This document shows positions 1-6,235 of a stretch of 7,696 nt of DNA, piece by piece. Positions within the stretch are counted from its first letter, which is position 1. Each line of letters starts with the position of its first letter. Under the pieces are notes generated by a model. It was given only the letters and a program-made list of their open reading frames with translations, made no database searches and had not been told where the DNA came from. This DNA is from Parvibaculum sp049671045 (GTDB taxonomy: Bacteria > Pseudomonadota > Alphaproteobacteria > Parvibaculales > Parvibaculaceae), in assembly GCF_049671045.1 (NCBI RefSeq), contig NZ_JBATUH010000070.1, forward strand, positions 1 through 7,696. Reading direction: 5' to 3'. The position numbers were made by a program, and so were the translations under genes.

Positions 1-59
1 CCCCCCTTCCATGAGGGGTATGAGGGACGGACGGGGCGTCAGGTGGCCCCGGTCCGGTC
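1..59 (-). terminator. Weak terminator-like hairpin downstream of the diiron gene
   Basis: Just after the TAA stop (minus strand) a GC-rich hairpin can form between 29-36 and 47-55: four plus four base pairs with one bulged base and a 10-nt loop. No T-rich tract follows, so it is a poor intrinsic terminator by the classic definition. It may act as a 3' end stabiliser or with Rho. The rest of this edge holds no recognisable gene. Confidence 0.35.
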
Positions 60-1193
60 TTACTCGGCCGCCGAGATCGTCACTTCCTTCAGCGCGTCGA
101 CGTTGGCGCCGAAGTTGATCTTCTGCAGATAGCGGATGCCGTCCTCGGCGATGTCGTCGCCGACCATGCGGTCGCCTTCGCCCTTGAGTTCCTCCATGTC
201 GACATAGACGGAGTAGAAGGGCTTGGTGCGCTCGGTGATGATGCCCGCCTTGAGCAGCGTCTTGATGAGAACGCGGAAGATGTTGGTCGACTGCTTCATG
301 TCCTCGCGGCGCTTCTCGTCCGAGATGGCTTCGATCATCTCGGCCTGCACCTGCTGCCAGTCGAGGCCGAACTCGCCATAGAGGATCTGCTTCTGCTCGG
401 GGTTCACGAGGTTGAACAGCAGCGTCTGGAAGCAGGAAGCCGCCCAGTCCTCGATGATGTTCTGCTCTTCCTCGCTGAGCTTCGGAATGGTGCGGTCAGC
501 CCAGATCTTGCCGAACTTGTGGTGGAAAGCCTCGTCCGTCATGACGAGCTGCGTGAGCTTCACGAGGAGCGGGTCGCGCGAGTGCGAGTAGAGCGTCGCG
601 AAGGCGCCCATGGCGAGGCCCTCGACGAGCATCTGCATGCCGACGATCTTCTTGTAGACTTCCGGCGCGCCGACGATGTCGGTGAGGAGGTCGCCGAGCG
701 TCTGGCCGACCGGAAGCGGCTTGCCCCAGCGGGCCTGCACATACTTCGCGAAGGCGGTCACGTGGCGGGCTTCTTCGCGCGTCTGGTTGGCGGCATATTC
801 CTGCGCGCCCGGATCGCGGAGAATGTGGCAGAGCGAGGCCGACAGGTTGAGCGCGCCCTGCTCGCCGTGAAGGATCGCCGAGAGTATCCAGCGGGCGGAC
901 TCATTGGCGAAGCGCACGCGCTGCTTCTGCGTGAGCTTGGCGAAGCTCGGAAGCTTCAGTTCGATGACCATTTCCTCGGGCAGGATCATCTCGTTCTCGA
1001 TGTCGAACGCTTCCGTGAAGTCGATGTACTTCACATCGAGCGGATCCCAGAAATGGTCATGCGTCGCCGAGATGATCTTGTCGAAGGCGGTCGAGCGCTG
1101 GCCGTAGCGGTCGACATCCATCATCGAGGGGAAATCGTCCGGGGCGACGGCGTCATATGCGTTGTCTTTGGTGATCTGCCGCACTTCGCTCAT
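60..1193 (-). CDS. Ferritin-like diiron protein, probable oxygenase or desaturase-type, substrate unknown
   Basis: The product (377 aa from the ATG at 1193-1191) carries a complete carboxylate-bridged diiron signature: E111, E141-x-x-H144, E191 and E221-x-x-H224, in the contexts HGEQ, EEARH, LVEGLA and DEAFHH. The glutamates sit exactly 30 residues before the ExxH motifs in both halves, the spacing of the ferritin-like/RNR R2-like four-helix superfamily, which includes acyl-ACP desaturases. Such proteins activate O2 to oxidise an organic substrate; which substrate cannot be told here. No signal peptide or membrane segment is visible, so it is probably cytoplasmic. The frame stays open to a GTG at 1211, but the ATG at 1193 is preferred: a perfect AGGAGG lies 5 nt upstream and falls inside the longer reading. 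Stop is TAA. No ferredoxin or reductase gene adjoins it. It is probably transcribed alone, from the promoter at 1292-1319. Alternatives: an AurF-like N-oxygenase (the extra His is lacking) or an R2lox-type protein. The superfamily is certain, the function not. Confidence 0.85.
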   Translation of the reverse strand: MSEVRQITKDNAYDAVAPDDFPSMMDVDRYGQRSTAFDKIISATHDHFWDPLDVKYIDFTEAFDIENEMILPEEMVIELKLPSFAKLTQKQRVRFANESARWILSAILHGEQGALNLSASLCHILRDPGAQEYAANQTREEARHVTAFAKYVQARWGKPLPVGQTLGDLLTDIVGAPEVYKKIVGMQMLVEGLAMGAFATLYSHSRDPLLVKLTQLVMTDEAFHHKFGKIWADRTIPKLSEEEQNIIEDWAASCFQTLLFNLVNPEQKQILYGEFGLDWQQVQAEMIEAISDEKRREDMKQSTNIFRVLIKTLLKAGIITERTKPFYSVYVDMEELKGEGDRMVGDDIAEDGIRYLQKINFGANVDALKEVTISAAE

Positions 1194-1197
1194 GTAA

Positions 1198-1204
1198 TCC
1201 TCCT
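1198..1204 (-). promoter_or_regulatory. Strong ribosome binding site of the diiron protein gene
   Basis: On the minus strand this reads AGGAGGA, with AGGAGG ending 5 nt before the ATG at 1193-1191. It decides the start: the upstream in-frame GTG at 1211 would place this Shine-Dalgarno sequence inside the coding region. Confidence 0.8.
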
Positions 1205-1291
1205 GATCCACGGGAAAGGGGCGGGATTTGCGCCCTCGCCCAATGTCATTCTTGTCGCACCCCCGGCGCGAAGCCGGAGGGCTTTATGCAA

Positions 1292-1319
1292 AAGATAGGC
1301 ATTCCAAGGAACGGGTCAA
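1292..1319 (-). promoter_or_regulatory. Probable sigma70-type promoter for the diiron protein gene
   Basis: On the minus strand, TTGACC (1319-1314) and TATCTT (1297-1292) are separated by 16 bp, a good match to the housekeeping -35 and -10 boxes. Transcription would begin near 1285, giving a leader of about 90 nt. That leader contains a 5-bp GC stem with a 5-nt loop (1263-1267 / 1273-1277). Inferred from consensus and position only. Confidence 0.55.
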
Positions 1320-1510
1320 GGCGAAAGTGACGCATCCGTCAACTTCGTCGGCGATTCCTTATCTTCATTATTGTAAGTTGTTGAAGGGAATGACGGTTCA
1401 GCTAGCACGCGCGGATTTTTGTGCTAATGATTCGTATGAGGGAGAAGTGATCGTCCCGTGACTGCCGGCGGGGACCCGCACAGGCGCGCAACGAAGAGGA
1501 CGACATCGAG
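1320..1510. other. Intergenic region, AT-rich pocket likely holding the transporter promoter
   Basis: This is the upstream part of the divergent gap between the diiron and transporter genes. Positions about 1356-1386 are clearly AT-richer than the surroundings, and a second AT-rich patch with a -10-like TGCTAAT lies at 1422-1428. Either could belong to the plus-strand transporter promoter, but I found no well-spaced -35/-10 pair. Short open frames on both strands here lack ribosome binding sites and recognisable protein character, so none is called. Confidence 0.35.
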
Positions 1511-1708
1511 GGAGGGTAATCCTGACGGATTACAAGCATCACGGCGGTCCGTTCGGGACCGTGGCACATACCTGTCAGCATCCTCCGAAACGATCCGGTT
1601 GAATTGCTGCGGCTGGCCGCGCCTGCCTTCAGGGAAGGCGCGCGGCAGGGGCCCTGCGGCGAAGACAAATGGCATCGAAACAGGAACCGTCCCGGGCCTT
1701 CGGGACGG
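1511..1708 (+). ncRNA. Candidate structured leader RNA upstream of the RND transporter
   Basis: Four hairpins follow one another on the plus strand. (1) 1516-1522 pairs with 1527-1533: 7 perfect bp, TGAC loop. (2) 1545-1550 pairs with 1556-1561: 6 bp, 5-nt loop. (3) 1616-1622 pairs with 1640-1646 and, inside it, 1625-1630 with 1634-1639: 13 bp with a 2-nt bulge. (4) 1687-1694 pairs with 1701-1708: 8 perfect bp, 6-nt loop. GGAGG at 1511-1515 can also pair with CCTCC at 1582-1586, closing hairpins 1 and 2 into a three-way junction. No hairpin has a T tract. An alternative pairing of 1645-1649 with 1653-1657 would compete with hairpin 3. I do not recognise a known riboswitch family. It could be a cis-regulatory leader, a small RNA or clustered palindromic repeats. 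Confidence 0.35.
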
Positions 1709-1731
1709 CAGCCAAAGGACGGGTGTTGCTA

Positions 1732-4086
1732 ATGATCACGTTTCTAGAAAATCTGGTCTTCAAGTTCCGCTTCGCGATCCTGTGTTTCCTCGCAGGCGTC
1801 ACGGTTCTGGGCCTCTACTTCGCCTTCCATCTCCACATGACGGCAGGCTTCGACAAGCAGCTCCCCGTCGGCCACGAATACATCAAGACCTTCCAGCAAT
1901 ACCGCGATCAGCTTTTCGGCTCGAACCGCATCATCGTCGTTCTGGAGCCGAAATCCGGCACGATCTGGAACAAGGATTTCTTCAAGGTCTACAAGGACCT
2001 CACCGACGACATCTTCTTCCTGCCTGGCGTGTCGCGGCCGACGGTCACCTCGCTCTGGACGCCGAACACGCGCTACCGCGAAATCACCGAGGACGGCATC
2101 AGCGCCGAGGACGTGATCTCAGGCAAGGTGACGGCTGACTCGATGACGGAAAAGAATCTCGCCAAGATCGAGAGCAACGTCATCCGCGGCGGTTTCGTCG
2201 GCCGCCTCGTCGCCAATGACTTCACCGCCGCCATGGTTTCGGCGGAGCTTCAGGATTTCGACCCGTCCACCGGCAGCCAGCTCGACTATTTCGATCTCGC
2301 CTCGAAGCTCGAAAAGCAGATCCGCGGCAAGTATGAGAACGCCGACTATTCCGTTCGCATCATCGGCTTCGCCAAGTCGATCGGCGACATCGCCGATGGC
2401 GCGGAGGGCGTGCTCGTCTTCTTCGTGATCGCCTTCCTGCTCACCGCGCTCGCCGTCTATCTCTATTCGCGCTCGGTGCTGCTCACCTTTGCCACGCTCT
2501 TCTCATCGCTCACCTCGGTCGTCTGGCAATTCGCGCTGCTCAAGCTTCTGGGCTACGGGCTCGATCCGCTCGCAATTCTCGTGCCCTTCCTCGTCTTCGC
2601 CATCGGCGTGAGCCACGGCGTGCAACAGATCAACCTCATCACCGCCGAACTGGGCGAAGGCGCAAGCGCCGAGCATGCCGCGCGAGTGAGCTTCTCGGGA
2701 CTTCTCGTTCCCGGCTCCATGGCGCTCACCACGGCGCTTGTCGGCTTCGGCACGCTCTATCTCATCCCCGTCGGCATGATTCGCGAACTGGCCATCACCG
2801 CCTCGATCGGTGTCGCGCTCAAGATCGTGACCAACCTCATCATGCTGCCGCTGGTCGTGAGCTACATGAAATTCGACGACGGCTTCACGGAGCGCGTGAA
2901 CCGCTCGCGGGATTTCCGCCTCAAGGTCATGCGTCATCTGGGCAAGGTCGCCGAACCGCGCACCGCCGTTGGCGTGCTCGTCGTCGCCACCATCCTCTTC
3001 GGCTATGCGGCCTGGGAAAGCCGCCACCGCCATGTCGGCGCGCTCCATGCGGGCACACCGGAACTGCGCGAGGATTCGCGCTACAACATCGACTCCCGCA
3101 ACATCGCGTCGAAGTTCTCGCTCGGCCTCAACCAGCTTACCGTCGTGGTCGAGACGCCGCCGGATGCCTGCGTCGATTATCCGGTGCTCAACTATCTGAA
3201 CCGCTTCTCCTGGTACATGGAGAACCAGCCGGGCGTCAGCCTCGTCATCTCGCTGCCCTTCGCCGTCAAGGCTTCCGCCGCCGGCTGGAACGAGGGCAAC
3301 CTCAAATGGCAGGACATTCCGCGCAACAAGGACGCGCTGGCGCAGGCCGTCGGCACGGTTCCCGGCCGCGGTGAACTCATGAACCAGGCCTGCACCATCC
3401 TGCCGGTGCAGATCTTCCTCACCGATGCGAAGGCGACGACCATCAAGAGCGTCGTTGCCGCTGTGAAGCAGTTCCGCGCCGAGTTCCCGATGAAGGACGT
3501 CAATATCCGTCTGGCGTCGGGCAATATGGGCGTGCAGGCGGCGGTGAACGAGGAGATCTCGGAATCCGAACTGCCGATGATGCTCTGGGTCTATGTCGTC
3601 ATCGTCGCGCTGGTGACGATCACCTATCGCGACTGGCGGGCGGTCATCGCCTGCTGTCTGCCGCTCACCTTCGCCACCTTCTTCGGATACTGGTTCATGG
3701 AGGTGCTGCAGATCGGTCTGACGGTGGCGACGCTGCCCGTCATGGTGCTCGCCGTCGGCATCGGCGTCGACTACGCCTTCTACATCTACAACCGGACCCA
3801 GTTCCATCTGGCCGAGGGACGAAACATCACGGAGTGTTTCCAGCTCGCCCTTCTCGAAACCGGCATGGCGACTTTCTTCACCGCCATCACGCTCGCGATC
3901 GGCGTTTCGACCTGGGCCTTCTCCGCGCTCAAGTTCCAGGCCGATATGGGTCTCCTGCTGACCTTCATGTTCATGGTCAACATGTTCATGGCGATCACGG
4001 TCCTGCCGGCGCTCGCTGTGGTGCTCGATATCGTGTTCCCGCGCCGCGTGCCGGTGCGGCAGCGCAAGAACCTGATGGCGCATTGA
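1732..4086 (+). CDS. RND-superfamily transporter, MMPL/HAE3 type
   Basis: The product is a 784-aa inner-membrane protein (805 aa if started at the ATG at 1669) with the duplicated RND layout. There is one helix at about 12-33, a large periplasmic domain to about 222, five helices between 225 and 378, helix 7 near 411-428, a second periplasmic domain to about 615, then five helices from 616 to 766. The length fits the MMPL/HAE3 group, proton-driven exporters of lipids and other hydrophobic compounds. The second half has the TM10 motif GIGVDYAFY with Asp680, the usual proton-relay residue. The matching position in TM4 reads GVSHGVQ (Ser294, His295), without the acid. The start at 1732 is preferred because MITFLENLVF is a typical N-terminus running straight into helix 1. 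The 21 extra residues would be encoded across a perfect hairpin, and AAAGGA (1714-1719) precedes 1732, though 12 nt away. No periplasmic adaptor or outer-membrane gene is adjacent. The substrate is unknown. Confidence 0.88.
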   Translation: MITFLENLVFKFRFAILCFLAGVTVLGLYFAFHLHMTAGFDKQLPVGHEYIKTFQQYRDQLFGSNRIIVVLEPKSGTIWNKDFFKVYKDLTDDIFFLPGVSRPTVTSLWTPNTRYREITEDGISAEDVISGKVTADSMTEKNLAKIESNVIRGGFVGRLVANDFTAAMVSAELQDFDPSTGSQLDYFDLASKLEKQIRGKYENADYSVRIIGFAKSIGDIADGAEGVLVFFVIAFLLTALAVYLYSRSVLLTFATLFSSLTSVVWQFALLKLLGYGLDPLAILVPFLVFAIGVSHGVQQINLITAELGEGASAEHAARVSFSGLLVPGSMALTTALVGFGTLYLIPVGMIRELAITASIGVALKIVTNLIMLPLVVSYMKFDDGFTERVNRSRDFRLKVMRHLGKVAEPRTAVGVLVVATILFGYAAWESRHRHVGALHAGTPELREDSRYNIDSRNIASKFSLGLNQLTVVVETPPDACVDYPVLNYLNRFSWYMENQPGVSLVISLPFAVKASAAGWNEGNLKWQDIPRNKDALAQAVGTVPGRGELMNQACTILPVQIFLTDAKATTIKSVVAAVKQFRAEFPMKDVNIRLASGNMGVQAAVNEEISESELPMMLWVYVVIVALVTITYRDWRAVIACCLPLTFATFFGYWFMEVLQIGLTVATLPVMVLAVGIGVDYAFYIYNRTQFHLAEGRNITECFQLALLETGMATFFTAITLAIGVSTWAFSALKFQADMGLLLTFMFMVNMFMAITVLPALAVVLDIVFPRRVPVRQRKNLMAH

Positions 4087-4128
4087 GAGGCCGCGAAACG
4101 AAGACGAAAATATCCGTCTCACCAACAT

Positions 4129-4153
4129 GGCGAGGGGACAGCTTCCCCTCGCC
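4129..4153 (+). terminator. Terminator-like hairpin after the RND transporter gene
   Basis: A perfect 10-bp stem (4129-4138 / 4144-4153) with a 5-nt loop lies 42 bases after the transporter stop and is followed by GGTTT. The stem is strong but the T tract short, so termination is likely though not certain. Confidence 0.6.
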
Positions 4154-4180
4154 GGTTTAGACTGTTTGCTCATGCCAGAA

Positions 4181-4206
4181 CGGTTCCGCCGCGGTTGGCG
4201 GAACCG
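4181..4206 (+). promoter_or_regulatory. Perfect 10-bp inverted repeat just upstream of the TerB-like gene
   Basis: 4181-4190 and 4197-4206 are exact inverted repeats separated by 6 nt. The right arm ends 4 nt before the Shine-Dalgarno GGGAG (4211-4215) of the next gene. It could be an operator for a dimeric regulator, a leader hairpin affecting translation, or a second transcript end. The sequence alone does not decide. Confidence 0.45.
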
Positions 4207-4223
4207 AAGCGGGAGCGAACAGT

Positions 4224-4676
4224 ATGCTTGAGAAGATCATCGATCGGCTGAAGAGGATACCATCGAACCCGGCGGCGCCCGTGGTCGATGTGAGGCGTCT
4301 GGCGGCCGCCGCGCTCATGGTCGAGGCGGCGCGGCGCGATCAGGATTTCGCGGACAATGAGCGCTCGGCGATCACGCGGATCGTAAGCGAGCATTTCAAT
4401 CTCGATGAGGGCGAGGCCACGACGCTGATCGAGCTGGCCGAGAAGCGCCAGCGTATCCCCTATGGCGAAACGATCTTCACGCGCACGGTGAATGAATCCT
4501 TCTCCCCCGATGAGCGCCGGGACATCGTGCAGATGATGTGGGAAGTGGCCTTTGCCGACGGCACGCTGGAGCGTGTCGAGACGGGCATGATCAACCGCCT
4601 GTCGCAGGAAATCGGAGTCGATGCAGCGACCTGCGAGGCGGCGCGGCTCGCAGCGGAGAAGAAGACCGAACATTAG
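4224..4676 (+). CDS. TerB-like protein
   Basis: This 150-aa soluble, mostly helical protein fits the TerB family (tellurite-resistance-associated, DjlA-like N-terminal fold). The sequence shows an internal duplication. Residues 34-54 and 107-127 both carry E-x4-D-x6-E followed by I-x-R: E34, D39, E46, I50, R52 against E107, D112, E119, I123, R125, an exact offset of 73. In TerB, acidic residues of this kind bind metal ions, so these are the likely sites. The start is supported by GGGAG 8 nt upstream, and 150 aa is the usual family length. No other ter genes (terA, C, D, E, Z) lie nearby, so a tellurite role should not be assumed; stand-alone TerB-like proteins are common in alphaproteobacteria and mostly uncharacterised. 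It is probably monocistronic, lying between the transporter's hairpin and a bidirectional terminator. Confidence 0.85.
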   Translation: MLEKIIDRLKRIPSNPAAPVVDVRRLAAAALMVEAARRDQDFADNERSAITRIVSEHFNLDEGEATTLIELAEKRQRIPYGETIFTRTVNESFSPDERRDIVQMMWEVAFADGTLERVETGMINRLSQEIGVDAATCEAARLAAEKKTEH

Positions 4677-4720
4677 GCGGGGCTTGATCGCGTCAGGCGC
4701 CCGCCCGCACTGAAAGGCCG

Positions 4721-4752
4721 CAACGCCCGCGCCGGAAGCGGCGCGGGCGTTG
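4721..4752. terminator. Bidirectional intrinsic terminator between the TerB-like and P450 genes
   Basis: A perfect 14-bp GC-rich stem (4721-4734 / 4739-4752) with a GAAG loop sits between the two convergent genes. It is preceded by AAAGG and followed by TGGATTT, so a short U tract follows the stem on each strand. This is the clearest terminator in the window. It lies 44 bases after the TerB-like stop and 11 bases beyond the P450 stop. Confidence 0.8.
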
Positions 4753-4763
4753 TGGATTTCCGC

Positions 4764-6023
4764 TCAGCGGCTGAGCCGCACCGGCATTTCCTTGATGCCG
4801 TTGATGAAGTTCGAGCGCAGGCGCCGCACTGGCCCGGAGACGTGAACATCCGGGAAGCGCGTAAGAAGTTCCTCGAACAGAACCTTGAGCTGAAGTTCGG
4901 CGAGACGCGAGCCGAGGCAGAAATGCTGACCCGCGCCGAAGCCGAGTTGCGCCGGCGTGTCGTGGTTGCGATAGCGCGCGACATCGAAGCGATAGGGATC
5001 GTCCCATTTCGCCTCGTCGCGATTGCCGGATGCGTACCACATCACCACCTTGTCGCCGCGCTTGATGGGCTGGCCGCCGATCTCGGTATCCTCCGTCGCG
5101 GTCCGGCGCATATGCAGCACCGGGCTCACCCAGCGCACGATCTCCTGCACCGCGCTCGAGATCAGCGAGGGATTGTCGAGAAGTCTCTGCCGCTCCTCCG
5201 GGTGCTCGGAAAGTGCGAGCAGCCCGCCCGAGATCGAATTGCGCGTCGTCTCGTTGCCCGCGACGACGAGCAGGATGAAGGTGCCGATATAGGCCGGGAA
5301 GGTCAGCGGCTCGCCGTCGATCTTCGCATGCACGAGCATTGAGATGAGGTCTTCGCCCGGCGCCGCGAGCCTCTTTTCCCAGAGATTGGCGGCATAGCCC
5401 GCCATCTCCATCACGCATTGGCGCATATATTCGTCCGAGACGCGGAGTTCCGGGTCGTCCTCCCCGACCGTCGCGTTCGACCATTCGAAGAGCTTCGGCC
5501 CGTCGCTTTCCGGCACGCCGAAGAGCTCCGCCAGAACCTCGATCGGAAGCGCCGCCGCGACGGCCGGAATGAAATCGACCTCGCTGCCATTGGCGCCCTG
5601 CTTTTCGAGCGCGTCGAGAAGGCGCGTCACGCGGCCGCGAATCCGCTCCTCCATATTGGCGATGCGGCGCGGCACGAAGCCCGGCGTGATCATGCGCCGA
5701 TAGGCGGCGTGCTCCGGCGGGTCCATGGAGATCATGGTCGCGTCGGTCTGATTGTCCTCGATCTCGTTCTCGTTGAAGATCCGGTGGCCGCCATTCTCCT
5801 TGGCGGAGGAAAAGAGTTTCGGGCTCTTCGAAATCGCCTCTATGTCGTCGTAGCGCGTGATCGCCCAGAAGCCGGTGCTGTCGGCTTCGGGGTTCCAGTA
5901 GACCGGCTCCGCGGCGCGCAGCCGCCTGAAGATCTCGTGATGATCGCCGCGCATATAGAGGTCCGGGTTCTTGAGGTCCGGCCTGCCGTGGAGATCGATC
6001 TTTTCCGCCTTGGGTCGCAGCAT
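4764..6023 (-). CDS. Cytochrome P450, bacterial soluble class I type
   Basis: This 419-aa haem monooxygenase has all the P450 landmarks in order: DPPEH and the C-helix region near 101-120, the I-helix oxygen-activation motif AGNETT (255-260), the K-helix E294-x-x-R297, and the haem loop FGAGQHFCLG (362-371) with Cys369 as the iron ligand. The length and lack of an N-terminal membrane anchor are typical of cytoplasmic bacterial P450s fed by a ferredoxin and ferredoxin reductase; neither gene is adjacent. The DPPEH-x3-RR-x2-TPGF-x-P-R segment resembles P450s that hydroxylate terpenoids or steroid side chains (CYP125/CYP142- and CYP111-like groups), but subfamily and substrate are a guess. The start at 6023 is supported by GGGAGGAG 3 nt upstream. 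Transcription is probably separate from the HAD gene, which lies 212 bases upstream beyond two palindromic repeats and a weak terminator-like element. The 3' end is shared with a bidirectional terminator. Confidence 0.95.
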   Translation of the reverse strand: MLRPKAEKIDLHGRPDLKNPDLYMRGDHHEIFRRLRAAEPVYWNPEADSTGFWAITRYDDIEAISKSPKLFSSAKENGGHRIFNENEIEDNQTDATMISMDPPEHAAYRRMITPGFVPRRIANMEERIRGRVTRLLDALEKQGANGSEVDFIPAVAAALPIEVLAELFGVPESDGPKLFEWSNATVGEDDPELRVSDEYMRQCVMEMAGYAANLWEKRLAAPGEDLISMLVHAKIDGEPLTFPAYIGTFILLVVAGNETTRNSISGGLLALSEHPEERQRLLDNPSLISSAVQEIVRWVSPVLHMRRTATEDTEIGGQPIKRGDKVVMWYASGNRDEAKWDDPYRFDVARYRNHDTPAQLGFGAGQHFCLGSRLAELQLKVLFEELLTRFPDVHVSGPVRRLRSNFINGIKEMPVRLSR

Positions 6024-6068
6024 ATTCTCCTCCCGCTATTTTTGTTTGAGAGGAGCTTAGGCCGCAGA

Positions 6069-6116
6069 GCGTTTCCAGCAAAAGTGGAAACCACTTTTGC
6101 GGTTCGGAAACGCGAC
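6069..6116. repeat. Palindromic intergenic repeat, copy 1
   Basis: This 48-bp element folds on itself. An outer 8-bp stem (6069-6076 / 6106-6113) encloses a perfect 10-bp inner stem (6078-6087 / 6091-6100) with an AAA loop; the asymmetric internal loop is 1 nt against 5. A second copy lies 67 bp downstream. The core (GTTTCCAGCAAAAGTGG) resembles palindromic repeats that I recall being scattered between genes in Rhizobiales-type genomes; this family match is from memory. It contains no coding region. Confidence 0.8.
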
Positions 6117-6137
6117 AAACAAAGAGCCCCCTGGGGC
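6115..6137 (-). terminator. Weak terminator-like element between the HAD and P450 genes
   Basis: Between the two repeats, the minus strand reads a short GC stem (GCCC, CAGG loop, GGGC) followed by TCTTTGTTTGT. The short stem followed by a T-rich run could end transcripts from the HAD gene before the P450. At four base pairs it is weak on its own, but it sits directly after the strong fold of repeat copy 2. Confidence 0.35.
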
Positions 6138-6183
6138 GTTTCCAGCAAAAGCGGAAACCACTTTTGCGGTTCGGAAATGCGAC
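6136..6183. repeat. Palindromic intergenic repeat, copy 2
   Basis: This matches copy 1 at 46 of 48 positions. The T at 6085 in copy 1 is C at 6152 here, and the C at 6111 is T at 6178. Each change hits a stem: the outer one gives a G-U pair in plus-strand RNA, the inner one a G-U pair in minus-strand RNA, so the fold is largely kept. The copies are separated by 19 bp, in the gap between the HAD and P450 genes. Confidence 0.8.
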
Positions 6184-6235
6184 GGGACAGGAGGGTCGGG
6201 CCGGCCTCGCTTGACGCAGGGTTTGCCTCGCTCCG

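Noticed and set aside
60..1193. p-Aminobenzoate N-oxygenase (AurF)
   Set aside because: AurF has an additional His four residues before the last ExxH motif; here that position is not His.
1228..1675. Several short open frames on both strands in the divergent gap
   Set aside because: They have no good ribosome sites, odd composition, and they overlap the hairpins and the probable promoter. None resembles a known small protein.
1458..1731. Known riboswitch or housekeeping RNA (c-di-GMP, cobalamin, TPP, SAM, 6S, SRP, RNase P)
   Set aside because: I compared the region with the conserved cores I remember and found no match. It is kept only as an unassigned structured region.
2503..4173. A 556-codon open frame on the minus strand
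   Set aside because: It is antisense to the RND transporter, rich in His, Asp, Arg and Glu with no domain character, and has no ribosome binding site. It is the usual shadow frame in GC-rich DNA.
4224..4676. Tellurite resistance cluster
   Set aside because: Only a TerB-like gene is present; there are no TerC, TerD or TerZ-type genes in the window.
6069..6183. CRISPR array
   Set aside because: There are only two copies, each is a long palindrome, the spacer is 19 bp, and no cas gene is near. This is an intergenic palindromic repeat pair.
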